Shown here in pieces: positions 15,113-24,731 of a DNA stretch of 64,000 nucleotides (position 1 is the stretch's first letter; each line of letters starts with the position of its first letter). The notes beneath the pieces are model-generated. The model did no database searches. It was given only the letters and a program-made list of their open reading frames with translations, and was not told where the DNA came from. The position numbers were made by a program, and so were the translations under genes. Source of the DNA: Terriglobus sp. RCC_193 (GTDB taxonomy: Bacteria; Acidobacteriota; Terriglobia; Terriglobales; Acidobacteriaceae); assembly GCF_041355105.1 (NCBI RefSeq), contig NZ_JBFUPK010000001.1, positions 1,612,001-1,676,000 of the forward strand, in the 5' to 3' direction.

Positions 15113-17443
15113 CTAAGCTTCTTTCCTGCGTTGAATCGAAACTGAGATCGTTCTTGATCCTAAGTCAGCATGAGAAATGGTTACCTGTGCTTTGCCCTGC
15201 TGATTTGAGACAGAGCGCAACCATACAGCACCGACCGCACCTGAATCGGCAAGGTTGAACTCAGTATCGCCAACCAGTTTTCCGGTTCCAGTGTGCTGGA
15301 CGCGGAGACTTCCTTTCGCGGAAGGCCTGCTATTCCCAAAGCGATCAGCCACTCCAAAGGAGATTCGCGTGCTGTCCACGCCGTCTGCGGCGATGGCCGC
15401 ATCATCCCCCTCCAGCCACAGGCGGTCCTGCTCATGGCTCCCTTCAAAGGAGCGTGAGAGCAAGAGTTTTCCGTTCACATAGCCATCGATGCGCAGAACA
15501 GAGTGATCTACTTTTTCCCAGGGAAGGTTGCAGAAGAACGGAGCGTAAGCGAGCATCGCATAACTCTCTCGATCAGGATGAAGCGTTTGGAGCAAGACAT
15601 CATCGAGGTACACGCGCAACTCTTCGCAGTTCGAAAAGATCGCGGCGCCGCCACTGGATGCATGCAACTCTGCGTCCCAATAGAAGCTTGGTTCAATCAC
15701 CACTCGGATTGATGGCGAGACTTGCGACCGGTAGAACGACGCCCCCAACTTGGGAATACGGAATGTATCAACTACACCGGGGCACTTAACACCTTCGTAG
15801 GCGTTCATGGGACTGGCATAATCAAAACCGCACCAGGCAATAACACCTGCGTTCCGTGGATCTCGCGCGGCTCGATCATGTGCTTGCGCATGGAGAACCG
15901 CCTGTACGTTTTGCTCTTGCGGTATACCTGCTCTCCGATAGCGTCGTAGAAAGTTTTTGGCCGTGCCGTAAGAGAACTGCCCAACGGCTTCTGCGTTCAT
16001 ATACGGCACACCGGGCTGCGCGGGATCAATACCAACGCTTCCGTCAGGCGCCGCGTGATAGTCATCGAATGCAAAAATGTCTTCATGCCAATTCTCTTTC
16101 CAGTCCTTGCGCGAGGAAGGAGTCATGCTCCCCGAAGTAGGCCTCGTTGGATCAAGCTGCTGCGCCAAAGTACGCGTACGCTGATACAGCGCTGGATCAT
16201 TTGCAGATTCATTAATCCTTGTTCCCCAAACGATGATTGAGGGGTGATGACGGTCGCGGCGGATCATTTCTTCGACATTCTGCACCGCGACTTCTTTCCA
16301 GGAAGAGTCTCCCAGGTATTGCCAGCCGGGAATCTCCTCCCACACCAGCAGGCCAAGTTCATCGCACGCATCCAGAAATGCGGTGGACTGAGGATAGTGT
16401 GAGCAGCGCACCACGTTGCAGTTCAGCGTGTGACGAAGATACTCCGCGTCGCGCCGCATCGCTCTCGGTGATGCTCCAAAGCCAACATACGGAAACAGTT
16501 CGTGGCGATTCAGCCCAAAGAGCCGTGTCTTCTTACCATTCAGGTAGAAGCCATCGAGTTCAAACTTTGCTTCGCGAAAGCCGATGGTCTTCGATTGTGT
16601 TTCGCTCTCGCGGTTACTGGAACGAAACGATACCTGGAGCTGATAGAGATGTGGATTTTCCGGGCTCCACAGCTCAATTTCAGATAACGAATCCAATGTC
16701 AACGACGCTTTGTTCTTGCCAGGCTTCAACTCCGCCTCGTGGGTTTCTTTCGCAAGAACAGACGTACCGTGTATCAGTTGCGCCGTGATTATTCCCTTGC
16801 CGACTTGCTTTGCGTCCAGTTCCACAACCACATCCACGGAAGGGTGACCACTCAGGACGTTGCGTGTCGTACTCCAGAAATCAACGATGGTTGTGGCTGG
16901 AACGGTGTGCAAAGTAACCAGCCCATTCAGTCCTCCAGGAAGAAAGTAGTCTACCGATGCGAACCCTTTAGGGGAACCGGAAGGCGGCACATTTACCCAG
17001 CGGGAATCCACCTCGAGCACCAGTTCATTCGATCCTGCGTGGACAGCATCCGTGATCTCACACGCGAATGGTGTGAAACCTCCCTGATGCGATGCAATGG
17101 TTTGCCCATTTATCTTTACGACCGTGTTGGCCAGAGCACGCTCCACATGCAGGAAATGTCTTACATCGGGCGATGTGGAGGGCACTCGCAATTCGCGCCG
17201 ATAGGTCCACACTTTCTCCCACGATGCAGGCTCCCACTGGTGCCATGACAAGGGTACAGGCGTGTGGGGCAGCGTCGCATCATGCTCAATGACCTTGCCA
17301 TCCACCGAAACTTCCCACGCATCTATCAACACAACTTCCGTGTGCGTCTTAGCACTCAGCGGCAAAGGAAATGCTTTCGGCAATGCAGTAGCGGCGAACA
17401 CCGCGATGCCACTTGCAGCAAATTTTCTCCGGCTAAGAATCAT
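15113..17443 (-). CDS. Tat-exported glycoside hydrolase family 2 enzyme
   Basis: 776 residues from ATG 17443, which has AGGAGG five bases upstream. A twin-arginine signal (SRRKFAASGIAVFAATALP) is followed by a GH2 sugar-binding domain (ALANTVVKINGQTIASHQGG), an immunoglobulin-like domain and the TIM barrel beginning GFREAKFELDGFYLNGKKTRLFGLNRHE. The probable acid/base Glu is in IIVWGTRINESAND; the nucleophile is probably the Glu of YMNAEAVG. Family members are beta-galactosidases, glucuronidases and mannosidases; the linkage cannot be read from sequence. It follows the TonB receptor gene and precedes an SDR remnant. Confidence 0.85.
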   Translation of the reverse strand: MILSRRKFAASGIAVFAATALPKAFPLPLSAKTHTEVVLIDAWEVSVDGKVIEHDATLPHTPVPLSWHQWEPASWEKVWTYRRELRVPSTSPDVRHFLHVERALANTVVKINGQTIASHQGGFTPFACEITDAVHAGSNELVLEVDSRWVNVPPSGSPKGFASVDYFLPGGLNGLVTLHTVPATTIVDFWSTTRNVLSGHPSVDVVVELDAKQVGKGIITAQLIHGTSVLAKETHEAELKPGKNKASLTLDSLSEIELWSPENPHLYQLQVSFRSSNRESETQSKTIGFREAKFELDGFYLNGKKTRLFGLNRHELFPYVGFGASPRAMRRDAEYLRHTLNCNVVRCSHYPQSTAFLDACDELGLLVWEEIPGWQYLGDSSWKEVAVQNVEEMIRRDRHHPSIIVWGTRINESANDPALYQRTRTLAQQLDPTRPTSGSMTPSSRKDWKENWHEDIFAFDDYHAAPDGSVGIDPAQPGVPYMNAEAVGQFSYGTAKNFLRRYRRAGIPQEQNVQAVLHAQAHDRAARDPRNAGVIAWCGFDYASPMNAYEGVKCPGVVDTFRIPKLGASFYRSQVSPSIRVVIEPSFYWDAELHASSGGAAIFSNCEELRVYLDDVLLQTLHPDRESYAMLAYAPFFCNLPWEKVDHSVLRIDGYVNGKLLLSRSFEGSHEQDRLWLEGDDAAIAADGVDSTRISFGVADRFGNSRPSAKGSLRVQHTGTGKLVGDTEFNLADSGAVGAVWLRSVSNQQGKAQVTISHADLGSRTISVSIQRRKEA

Positions 17444-17463
17444 CCAGCCTCCTTCTGAAACGC

Positions 17464-17488
17464 AGGGTACTGCCATCGGCAGCACCCT
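17464..17488 (-). terminator. Intercistronic hairpin between TonB receptor and GH2 genes
   Basis: AGGGT-A-CTGCC-ATC-GGCAG-C-ACCCT (17464-17488) forms a 10-pair stem with one mismatch. On the minus strand it follows the receptor stop codon and is followed by GCGTTTC and then the GH2 ribosome-binding site. It may be a partial terminator or processing site. Confidence 0.5.
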
Positions 17489-17495
17489 ATGGCTG

Positions 17496-20400
17496 TTAGA
17501 AGCTTAGTCGCAAAGCGAACTGCAGGACTCGTGGTGATCCAGCACCCGTGATCTTACCGAAGCTTGCCGTTCCAGCAGATACGGTCGCGTTTGGATTGTT
17601 CAGGTTTGCGCGGTTCAACGCGTTGAAAGCCTGCGCGTGGAATTGCAACCCCAAACGATCCGTCAGATGAAACGTCTTGGCCGCAGACGCATCCAGATTC
17701 AACGACCCCGGTCCACGCAGACTGTTACGTCCACTGTTGCCAAAGGTTCCCGTCGCTGCGGCCTGATAAGCAGCCGTATTGAAGTACTGCGTGATGCTGC
17801 TCACACCCGCTGGCCGGGCAGGATCGCCGACGCGATCGGCGTAGTCGCCACCGACTCCTGACAACGAACGGTCCGTTCCACTCAGCACGGTGAACGGAGT
17901 ACCCGTCGCTGCATTCAGAATCGTGTTCACTTGCCATCCGTTGATAATCTGGCCAGCCCAAGGAGCAACATGTACCTTCGGAATGTCATAGACCAGCGCC
18001 AGGTTGTAACGAACCGTTACATCGTAATCAGCAGGTCCGCGTGAACTGTTAAGGTCGAAAGGATTGGCTGGTCCGGCATTGCCTTCAATCGCGCTCGATG
18101 TGTTGTCGATGATCTTCGCCCACGTCAGATTCGTCAGCACATGCAGACCATTTGAAACACGTCGTGTCACATTCACTTGCAGGCCGTTGTAATCGGAGTA
18201 TTCATAGGAACTGGCGACTTCCATCGCGCCCACCCCCTGATAGATTCGGCGCGATTGTGTATTCGCCAGCGTGGCTCCCGGACCGTACACAGCAGGATTC
18301 AATTGCCGCGATCCCATCACATGTTGCACGTGGTTTCCAACATACGCAATCGATAGCGCAAGTGAATTTGTCAGCTGAGTTTCCACTGTGAAGTTACGAT
18401 CCTGGATAGTCGCCACCTTTGAGTTCGGGTCAAGCACACCGCCTGATACCGGCAACGTAAACACATACGATCCGAAGTTACTTAACGGAGTCTTCGCACG
18501 CGGGAACGGGCTGCTGCTGCCCCAGATGTTGTCCCATGCATTGGCAGGGTTCGGTGTGGTCACCCCAAAGCTGCGAGGCTGCGTCTGATTAGTTCGTTGG
18601 TACAGCAAACCTTCTGGGAAGCCATAGAAGAGGCCATAGGCTCCGCGGAAAATTAACTTCCCTTTTCCGCCCACGTTGTATGCAAAGCCCACGCGTGGTC
18701 CAAAGTCCTTCCAGTTCTTCCGAAAGATCGAATCCTGTACTCCCTTATCGCCGAGAAACAACAGTCCAAGTGGCGCATTGGGCGCAATGATCGACTGCGC
18801 ACCTGCCTGAAAACCTACCAATGCAGTGTTCAGATCGGTAGGAGGAAGCCACGGGTCCCAACGAAGCCCTGCGTTGATCGTCAGGTCACGATTAACTTTC
18901 CAATCATCTTGCACATACAGATCGGGCCGGTTCTCCCTCAGGTACATGGTTCGTCCATTGTCCTGCGAGAACGATGACTCATATCCCAGATAAAAATCGG
19001 CTACGGCGTTGCCACTGCTGCGGAATCCGGTTGGCAATGTTACTCCGCTGGGTGCCGCTGTCCGCGCACCACTGAATGCGTTGTCACCTGGAACATAGGA
19101 ATAGTCGTTTGCGTTGATGCGCGAACGTTCCCAGCCTCCACCAAAGTTAATGGTGTGCGAACCCACAATCTTTACAAACGTAGCCTTGTACTCAAACGTC
19201 GTTGCTGCCTGCTGCAACGTTCCGCCAGAAAAGATGTTGACGAAGCCGGAGATGTTGGCACGGATACCAGGGAAGAGTGCGAGCGGCGTACCTAATGGAA
19301 CCTGCTGTCCAAGGTCTTGCAGCGATTTCAACCCGGGAGCCTGCGGCACCTGGGTGCGTGCGAAGCGTCCTGCTGCAGCGGAAAATGTTCCCGTAAAACT
19401 CGGGCTGAAGACATGCGTGTCGCTAATGACCAGCGACTGATTTCGAAATGCGTTCGCCGCAAAAAATCCAGTCGGCGCGGTGAAGGACCGTTGGAAATTG
19501 TTCTGGTTATAAAAATAGCGACCGCTCAGATGGTTATTCGCCAAAAGCTGGTGATCCACCTTAACCGTGTACTGCGTGTTGCTGATGTTCTGATTCGGAC
19601 TCAGCGTGACACGACCGGTGGAATCAGGATTCAGGCCAGCGAGATAGTTTTTATATACGGCCTGCGAAAGAGCGCTAGCACCGGTGGTGATGATATTGCC
19701 AGCATACGGTTGGCCGGTCGTCGGGTTATAGAGTTGCGTGCCTGCGGATGTAAGCGCGCTGAAGTTACCATTCATCTGCGCGACAGTGGGAATAACAAAC
19801 GAAACGGGATTTACAGAAGCACGCTGCTCCTGATCTTCTGCGGCAAAGAAGAAGAACGTCTTGTCATGAATGATCGGGCCACCCACCGTTCCACCAAACT
19901 GGTTCAGCTTGAAGGGTGGCTTGATTGGACGCCCTGCGGAATCGCGTGCCGGAAAACGGTTATACGCATTCAACACAGTGTTGCGCAGATACTCATATGC
20001 CGTGCCGTGAATCTGATTGGTACCCGACCGTGTCGAGAGCTGCACCAACGCACCTGCACCGGGAAACTCCGCGCTATAGTTTGATGACTGAATCGTAAAT
20101 TCCTGGAGTGCGTCAGGATTGGGCAAGGTCGGAACAGAATCGAAAAAACGATTGTTATAGATGGCATTATCGAGCAGATAAGTGCTCTGCGTGGGACGCA
20201 AACCATTCACCGCCAGGCCAACATTGTCCTGCTGTCCTGCTTCCGTACCAACGCTGGTGAGCGTGGTTCCTGGCGTTAGCGTCGTCAACTGAAGGGCGTT
20301 GCGACCATTTAATGGCAACTCCGATATCTGTTTTGCATCAATCGTTGTCTGCACCGCAGAGTTCGCAGTCTGCAATTGAGCTGCTTCAGCCGTTACTTCA

Positions 20401-20753
20401 ACCGTCTGTGATGCTTCGCCGTTAAGTAAGGTGAACGGCGCATCGATTACCTGTCCCGTCAGCAATACGACGCCGGTACGTTGCTGTGTACGGAATCCTT
20501 CCTTGGTGATCTGCACAGAGTAGGAACCGATCGGCAGATCTGGAAAGACAAAGATACCTAACGAATTTGACTTCACCGAACGGGAAACACCTGTGCCTGT
20601 GTTCGTAACAACCACGCCCGCATCCGGGACTAACGCTCCAGTGCTATCCAGCACCGTGCCACGAAGAACACCAACCGCCTGCGCATACATGTGTGCAGCG
20701 GGAGCAAGTGAAAGAACAGCGAGAACAGACAAGGGAATACGACGTGTCATCAT
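17496..20753 (-). CDS. TonB-dependent receptor, Oar-like with carboxypeptidase-regulatory N-domain
   Basis: 1085 residues from ATG 20753, which has GGAGG five bases upstream. After a signal peptide (VLAVLSLAPAAHMYAQA) comes a carboxypeptidase-regulatory-like domain (GVLRGTVLDSTGALVPDAGV). It is followed by the plug (ELPLNGRNALQLTTLTPG, LLDNAIYNNRFFDS) and a long outer-membrane barrel that ends in the aromatic LQFALRLSF. Such receptors are abundant in Acidobacteria and import large or scarce substrates, mostly glycans. The gene lies between a truncated TIM-barrel gene and the GH2 gene, downstream of an SsuD/MFS operon, so the ligand may be a sulfonated or acidic glycan. That link is inferred. 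Confidence 0.9.
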   Translation of the reverse strand: MMTRRIPLSVLAVLSLAPAAHMYAQAVGVLRGTVLDSTGALVPDAGVVVTNTGTGVSRSVKSNSLGIFVFPDLPIGSYSVQITKEGFRTQQRTGVVLLTGQVIDAPFTLLNGEASQTVEVTAEAAQLQTANSAVQTTIDAKQISELPLNGRNALQLTTLTPGTTLTSVGTEAGQQDNVGLAVNGLRPTQSTYLLDNAIYNNRFFDSVPTLPNPDALQEFTIQSSNYSAEFPGAGALVQLSTRSGTNQIHGTAYEYLRNTVLNAYNRFPARDSAGRPIKPPFKLNQFGGTVGGPIIHDKTFFFFAAEDQEQRASVNPVSFVIPTVAQMNGNFSALTSAGTQLYNPTTGQPYAGNIITTGASALSQAVYKNYLAGLNPDSTGRVTLSPNQNISNTQYTVKVDHQLLANNHLSGRYFYNQNNFQRSFTAPTGFFAANAFRNQSLVISDTHVFSPSFTGTFSAAAGRFARTQVPQAPGLKSLQDLGQQVPLGTPLALFPGIRANISGFVNIFSGGTLQQAATTFEYKATFVKIVGSHTINFGGGWERSRINANDYSYVPGDNAFSGARTAAPSGVTLPTGFRSSGNAVADFYLGYESSFSQDNGRTMYLRENRPDLYVQDDWKVNRDLTINAGLRWDPWLPPTDLNTALVGFQAGAQSIIAPNAPLGLLFLGDKGVQDSIFRKNWKDFGPRVGFAYNVGGKGKLIFRGAYGLFYGFPEGLLYQRTNQTQPRSFGVTTPNPANAWDNIWGSSSPFPRAKTPLSNFGSYVFTLPVSGGVLDPNSKVATIQDRNFTVETQLTNSLALSIAYVGNHVQHVMGSRQLNPAVYGPGATLANTQSRRIYQGVGAMEVASSYEYSDYNGLQVNVTRRVSNGLHVLTNLTWAKIIDNTSSAIEGNAGPANPFDLNSSRGPADYDVTVRYNLALVYDIPKVHVAPWAGQIINGWQVNTILNAATGTPFTVLSGTDRSLSGVGGDYADRVGDPARPAGVSSITQYFNTAAYQAAATGTFGNSGRNSLRGPGSLNLDASAAKTFHLTDRLGLQFHAQAFNALNRANLNNPNATVSAGTASFGKITGAGSPRVLQFALRLSF

Positions 20754-20778
20754 TGGAACCTCCAATTGGTTCATAAGC

Positions 20779-20797
20779 CTGTCTTGCGTCAAGACAG
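20779..20797. promoter_or_regulatory. Hairpin in the 5' leader of the TonB receptor gene
   Basis: CTGTCTTG-CGT-CAAGACAG is a perfect 8-bp stem, 26 bases upstream of the receptor start codon. The 217-base leader (20754-20970) also has a run of TGTTG repeats near 20870-20880 but no clear promoter. The hairpin could stabilise the mRNA, or the dyad could bind a protein. Confidence 0.45.
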
Positions 20798-20970
20798 ATG
20801 TGCGAAGACGCCGTCAATGCGGCGCTCCTGCGATATCAGTTGTGTAGGAAGAGTGGAAAACTAGAGACAACAACAACAGCGATAGCGGCATAGAGCCGCC
20901 GCGCCATCGAGGCAGGCGCCGCAAAAATGTACGTATGGATTTTCGGAGAGCGAAAGAACAGAGTGCAGCA

Positions 20971-21165
20971 TCACGAGGCTACCGCCTTATACAAGCTTCG
21001 GTACACAGGCACATCCACCAATGAGCCCTCAATCTTCGCACCAGTAGGCCATGCATTCGTCTGTGCGCTAAAACGCAGACTCCGCTGAACCTGTATCCAG
21101 GCTGCAGAAGGAGCCATAGTCATTGCACCCAGTAGCGATATCATTTTGCGTCGAGAGAGTGTCAT
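20971..21165 (-). pseudogene. Truncated Tat-exported sugar isomerase/epimerase-like ORF
   Basis: 64 residues with a twin-arginine signal (LSRRKMISLLGAMTMAPSAA), then LRFSAQTNAWPTGAKIEGSL and a short unrelated tail ending YKAVAS. The AQTNAW segment matches the start of the mature TIM-barrel protein at 24728-25633 (YGAQTNAFAIQP), but the barrel itself is absent. The start overlaps the upstream MFS stop as ATGA, as for a functional operon gene. It is most likely an internally deleted copy; a functional secreted peptide is less likely. The truncated end faces the TonB receptor leader. Confidence 0.6.
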
Positions 21166-22412
21166 CGGGTCTCCTGTAGCTGGCGATATGCGGGTGAACC
21201 GAGTAAGAACAGTGCTGCCGCACCCATCATGGGCATAATGCCAATCAGAAAGAAGACCGGCGTGTACGAAACGTGATCGACCAGGTAACCGGTAAGCAGA
21301 GGAAACAGCAACCCACTCAGCCCTGCAGCCAGGCCGGTAAAGCCGGTCACACGACCGACCTCACTCTCCGGAAACAGATCGGTGATCGCTCCAAACATGT
21401 TTGCGGATAAAAAGTTGTCTGCCAACATCGACACACCAATCAACAAGTAGGCGAGCAGCAGCCCCTTGGCAAACGGCACAAACAGACTCACAATGCAGAG
21501 CAAAGCGCTAAGGTACATCGTGATCCTGCGCACGGAATAGACCCGTAGCCCGCGCTTCTCAAGCGCACCGGCACTCCACCCGCCGGCAACTCCGCCAATA
21601 TCTCCCAACACAAAAGGGATCCATGCCACATAGCCGATTCCACTCATCGAAACATGACGCTCATGGAACAGGTAGTTCGGAATCCAGTACCAATAGAACT
21701 GCATGACTGGCCCAATGAAGAAGCGGCACATCATGACGGCCCACACCGACCGCTGCGCAAACAACTCCCACACGCTGCGCTCCGGCTTCGTATCGCGGTG
21801 TTCTTCCTTCGCCGGGGGATTCCGATACAGCAACAACCACAACGGTACCCACAACAGTCCCAACGAAGCAGCCACCAGGAACGCCGAACGGTATCCATGA
21901 CGTTGCAGTAGCCACACAATGATCGGTGGTGCAATTGTCGAACCAATCATGCTGCCGCTATTGAATATTCCAATCGCGAGTGTTCGGTTCTCCTTGCGGA
22001 ACAGTTGAGTTAGCACCTTGATGCCACCAGAGTAATTGCCGCACTCCCCTGTGCCCATCCAGAGGCGCGCCAAACCAAGTTGAAATCCGCTCTTTGTAAA
22101 TGCCTGCGCGCTGGTCGCCCCAGACCACCACAGCACGGCACCAGCCAGCACAATGCGCGCACCAAACCGGTCCATCAGCGCACCCATCGGCAATTCGCCT
22201 GTCATCATGCCGAACTGAAACGCAGACACAATGCGGCCATACGCTTCGTTGCTCAGATGCAAGTTCTGTCGCACCACCGGCGCCAGAACCGATAGTGTCT
22301 GGCGGTCGACGAAGTTCACCACCGTAATCGCAAACAGCAGTGCAAGAATCAGCCAGCGTCTGCGCTCGCTATAGCCGTGTCTTTGTGGCACGGTGCCCAA
22401 CACTGCACTCAT
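21162..22412 (-). CDS. MFS transporter, ExuT/ACS (sugar-acid) type
   Basis: 416 residues with about 12 membrane segments. The first loop carries [18 protein letters not shown] and the second helix [28 protein letters not shown], which are typical of the anion:cation symporter group that includes hexuronate transporters. It starts with an ATGA overlap on the SsuD gene and ends with an ATGA overlap on the truncated isomerase ORF, so all are co-translated. Beside an alkanesulfonate monooxygenase and sugar-modifying enzymes, an acidic or sulfonated sugar is a reasonable substrate, though this is not proven. Confidence 0.85.
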   Translation of the reverse strand: MSAVLGTVPQRHGYSERRRWLILALLFAITVVNFVDRQTLSVLAPVVRQNLHLSNEAYGRIVSAFQFGMMTGELPMGALMDRFGARIVLAGAVLWWSGATSAQAFTKSGFQLGLARLWMGTGECGNYSGGIKVLTQLFRKENRTLAIGIFNSGSMIGSTIAPPIIVWLLQRHGYRSAFLVAASLGLLWVPLWLLLYRNPPAKEEHRDTKPERSVWELFAQRSVWAVMMCRFFIGPVMQFYWYWIPNYLFHERHVSMSGIGYVAWIPFVLGDIGGVAGGWSAGALEKRGLRVYSVRRITMYLSALLCIVSLFVPFAKGLLLAYLLIGVSMLADNFLSANMFGAITDLFPESEVGRVTGFTGLAAGLSGLLFPLLTGYLVDHVSYTPVFFLIGIMPMMGAAALFLLGSPAYRQLQETR

Positions 22413-23560
22413 CCGTTTCGAACCGGCCGGAACTCATTGCCGACAAAATCTGCTGGATGACGATCATGAATCGACGCAGCAGGATCGCTGTGATGAATAG
22501 GCAGCAGCGGGAACAGCAGTTCCTTCACGCGATACGCCTCTTCAAGATGCGGGTAGCCAGACAGAATGAAACTGTCGATGCCCAGGTCTGCGTATTCCAG
22601 CATGCGTTGCGCTACTGTCTCTGCGTCGCCCACAAGCGCAGTGCCTGCACCACTCCGAACCAGTCCAATACCTGACCAGAGATTCGGACTCACTTCAAGA
22701 TTCTCCGCGCTTCCCCGCACCAATTCCGCCATGCGACGCTGCCCTTCCGAGTCAAACTTTGCCAGACCTTGCCGCGCGCGCTCAACGACGTCCTTGTTGA
22801 CGTAACGGATGAGGTCGTTTGCATCGCGCCATGCAGCCTCGTTTGTCTCGCGCACAATCACATGTAGGCGAATGCCAAAGCGCAGCGTACGACCCTGCTT
22901 CGCAGCAGCTTCACGAACTCGCGCAATTTTCTCCGCTACAAGTGCTGGCGGTTCACCCCATGTCAAATACACATCTACCTGGCGTGCTGCAAGCTCGATA
23001 CCCGCATTGGAAGAGCCTCCAAAATATAGCGTCGGATGCGGTTGCTGCAGTGCCGGGTAATATACCCGCGCATCCTTCACATGCAGGTACTTGCCTTCAA
23101 AGCTCGATGTCTCACCTGCCATGATGCTGCGCCAGATTGAGAGGAATTCGTCTGTCACGGCATATCGTTCATCATGCGGCAGAAACACACCATCCGCAGC
23201 AGCTTCATGCGGATCACCACCGGTAACCACATTAATCAGCAGCCTCCCGCCGGAGAGGCGATCAAACGTGGAAGCCATGCGCGCCGCTACGGTTGGCGAC
23301 ATGATCCCGGGACGAATCGCAACCAGAAAGCGCAGCCGCTTCGTAGCTGGTAACAAAGCAGAAGCGATCACCCATGAGTCTTCGCACGAATTTCCTGTCG
23401 GTAGAAGAACAGAATGATAACCGAGGTTATCGACAGCTTGGGCAATCTGCGTGAGATACGCAAGGTCTGTGACACGTGAACCAACTTCGCTGCCAAGATA
23501 CCGGCCGTCACCAGTAGTGGGAATGAACCATGAGATCTCCACGTTCTTAGTCCCTTTCAT
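22409..23560 (-). CDS. ssuD: FMNH2-dependent alkanesulfonate monooxygenase (SsuD family)
   Basis: 383 residues from ATG 23560; a GTG at 23542 with AGGGA upstream is an alternative start. Similarity to SsuD extends along the whole length: [14 protein letters not shown] at the start, [55 protein letters not shown] and [18 protein letters not shown] near the end. SsuD releases sulfite from alkanesulfonates using reduced flavin, supplying sulfur when cysteine and sulfate are short. No SsuE flavin reductase and no SsuABC transporter are in the window. The genes around it handle sugars, so the substrate may be a sulfonated sugar such as sulfoquinovose rather than a simple alkanesulfonate. It overlaps the upstream oxidoreductase gene by 14 bases. 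Confidence 0.92.
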   Translation of the reverse strand: MKGTKNVEISWFIPTTGDGRYLGSEVGSRVTDLAYLTQIAQAVDNLGYHSVLLPTGNSCEDSWVIASALLPATKRLRFLVAIRPGIMSPTVAARMASTFDRLSGGRLLINVVTGGDPHEAAADGVFLPHDERYAVTDEFLSIWRSIMAGETSSFEGKYLHVKDARVYYPALQQPHPTLYFGGSSNAGIELAARQVDVYLTWGEPPALVAEKIARVREAAAKQGRTLRFGIRLHVIVRETNEAAWRDANDLIRYVNKDVVERARQGLAKFDSEGQRRMAELVRGSAENLEVSPNLWSGIGLVRSGAGTALVGDAETVAQRMLEYADLGIDSFILSGYPHLEEAYRVKELLFPLLPIHHSDPAASIHDRHPADFVGNEFRPVRNG

Positions 23561-24731
23561 CAAGCTTTGATTGCGGAACACCCTGGCTCCAGTAAGACTT
23601 CAACGCGAGCAGTACCGGCACGGAAGCGGCAAGACCTGCATCCAATGGAGCATTCGGCACAGCCCCATTGGTAATTGCATCCAGAAAATTCCTGGTGTGC
23701 GAACGTTCCAGATTCTCCTTGGTATCGACACGCACTGGCGTTCCTTGCAACGGTGTATACACATACCCATCGCGAGCAACTTCGAGCAACCCTTCCGTTC
23801 CTTCAAACAAAACGGAAGGACGTTCATTTCGCAACGACAACACGGAACTCTCGAAGTTCAGATTCCAGTCCTTGTAACGGACAACCGCACTTACCGTGTC
23901 GGGGTTGTCACGGCCATCGTGCAGCTTATAAATCCCGCCAGTTGCAAATGCTGACTGCGGTGCTGCGTCATTCAGAAACCACTGCGCCACATCAACCCAA
24001 TGCGTCAGGATATCCGCAAGCAGACCGTTGCCGTAATCGTGGAAGTAACGCCACGAATCGTAACGCGCTGTCTGATACGGAACATGTGGCGCCGGCCCAA
24101 GGAAGCGTTCCCAGTCCAGACCAGCAGGCTTCGGCGCATCCACAATCTTGCGGCGCTGCCAGGCAAAGTCATGCCAAACGGCACGCACCAACACAATCTG
24201 GCCCAACTTTCCGCTGTCGATGTATTCCTGTTTCGCACGCAGATAGGTCGCACCACTACGCTGCTGTGTGCCGCATTGCAGAACGTGCTTGCTCTGCTGA
24301 GCCGCATCGACAAGTGTTTGCCGTTCGTGCCAGCGATGCAGCGTCGGCTTCTCCAGGTAGACATGCTTTCCTGCCCCCAGCGCAGCCTTCGCTACAGTGA
24401 CGTGAAGATGATCCGGTGTTGCAATCAAGACAGCATCCACGTCCTTGTGCGCCAGCAGATCTTCGTGCGCATTGAACGACGCAGGCTCCGGTAGTTCCGG
24501 TGCAAGTTGTGCAAGGACGCGCTTACGCGTTGCCTCATACGTGTCCGCGATGGCCACCAGTTGTGTGCGGCCATCCTGAAGGAAGCCCGCTCCCACGATG
24601 CGTCCCCGGCGTCCAACACCGATGATGCCCAGCCCAACACGGTTGTTCGCACCAATCACGTGCGCATACGACTTCGCGCTCATGGAGACTGCAGTTGCAG
24701 CCGTTACGCCAATAAATTCGCGGCGATTCAT
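23547..24731 (-). CDS. Tat-exported Gfo/Idh/MocA family oxidoreductase
   Basis: 394 residues beginning with a twin-arginine signal ([18 protein letters not shown]). The Rossmann fold follows ([16 protein letters not shown]), and the catalytic-loop motif [15 protein letters not shown] is present near residue 130, where EKP holds the conserved lysine. Exported members of this family oxidise or reduce sugars while keeping NAD(P) tightly bound. The gene overlaps the TIM-barrel gene upstream (ATGA) and the SsuD gene downstream. The order suggests that the exported TIM-barrel and oxidoreductase work on the same sugar, perhaps through a 3-keto sugar intermediate. Confidence 0.87.
   Translation of the reverse strand: MNRREFIGVTAATAVSMSAKSYAHVIGANNRVGLGIIGVGRRGRIVGAGFLQDGRTQLVAIADTYEATRKRVLAQLAPELPEPASFNAHEDLLAHKDVDAVLIATPDHLHVTVAKAALGAGKHVYLEKPTLHRWHERQTLVDAAQQSKHVLQCGTQQRSGATYLRAKQEYIDSGKLGQIVLVRAVWHDFAWQRRKIVDAPKPAGLDWERFLGPAPHVPYQTARYDSWRYFHDYGNGLLADILTHWVDVAQWFLNDAAPQSAFATGGIYKLHDGRDNPDTVSAVVRYKDWNLNFESSVLSLRNERPSVLFEGTEGLLEVARDGYVYTPLQGTPVRVDTKENLERSHTRNFLDAITNGAVPNAPLDAGLAASVPVLLALKSYWSQGVPQSKLDERD

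Noticed and set aside
19317-20084. A 255-residue plus-strand ORF inside the first TonB receptor
   Set aside because: Antisense shadow of a recognised gene with no start signals.
20850-20920. A minus-strand frame ending in four Cys codons, as a fourth cysteine leader peptide
   Set aside because: No ATG, GTG or TTG precedes it in frame and no promoter stands at the leaderless distance; kept only as an observation on the TonB receptor leader.
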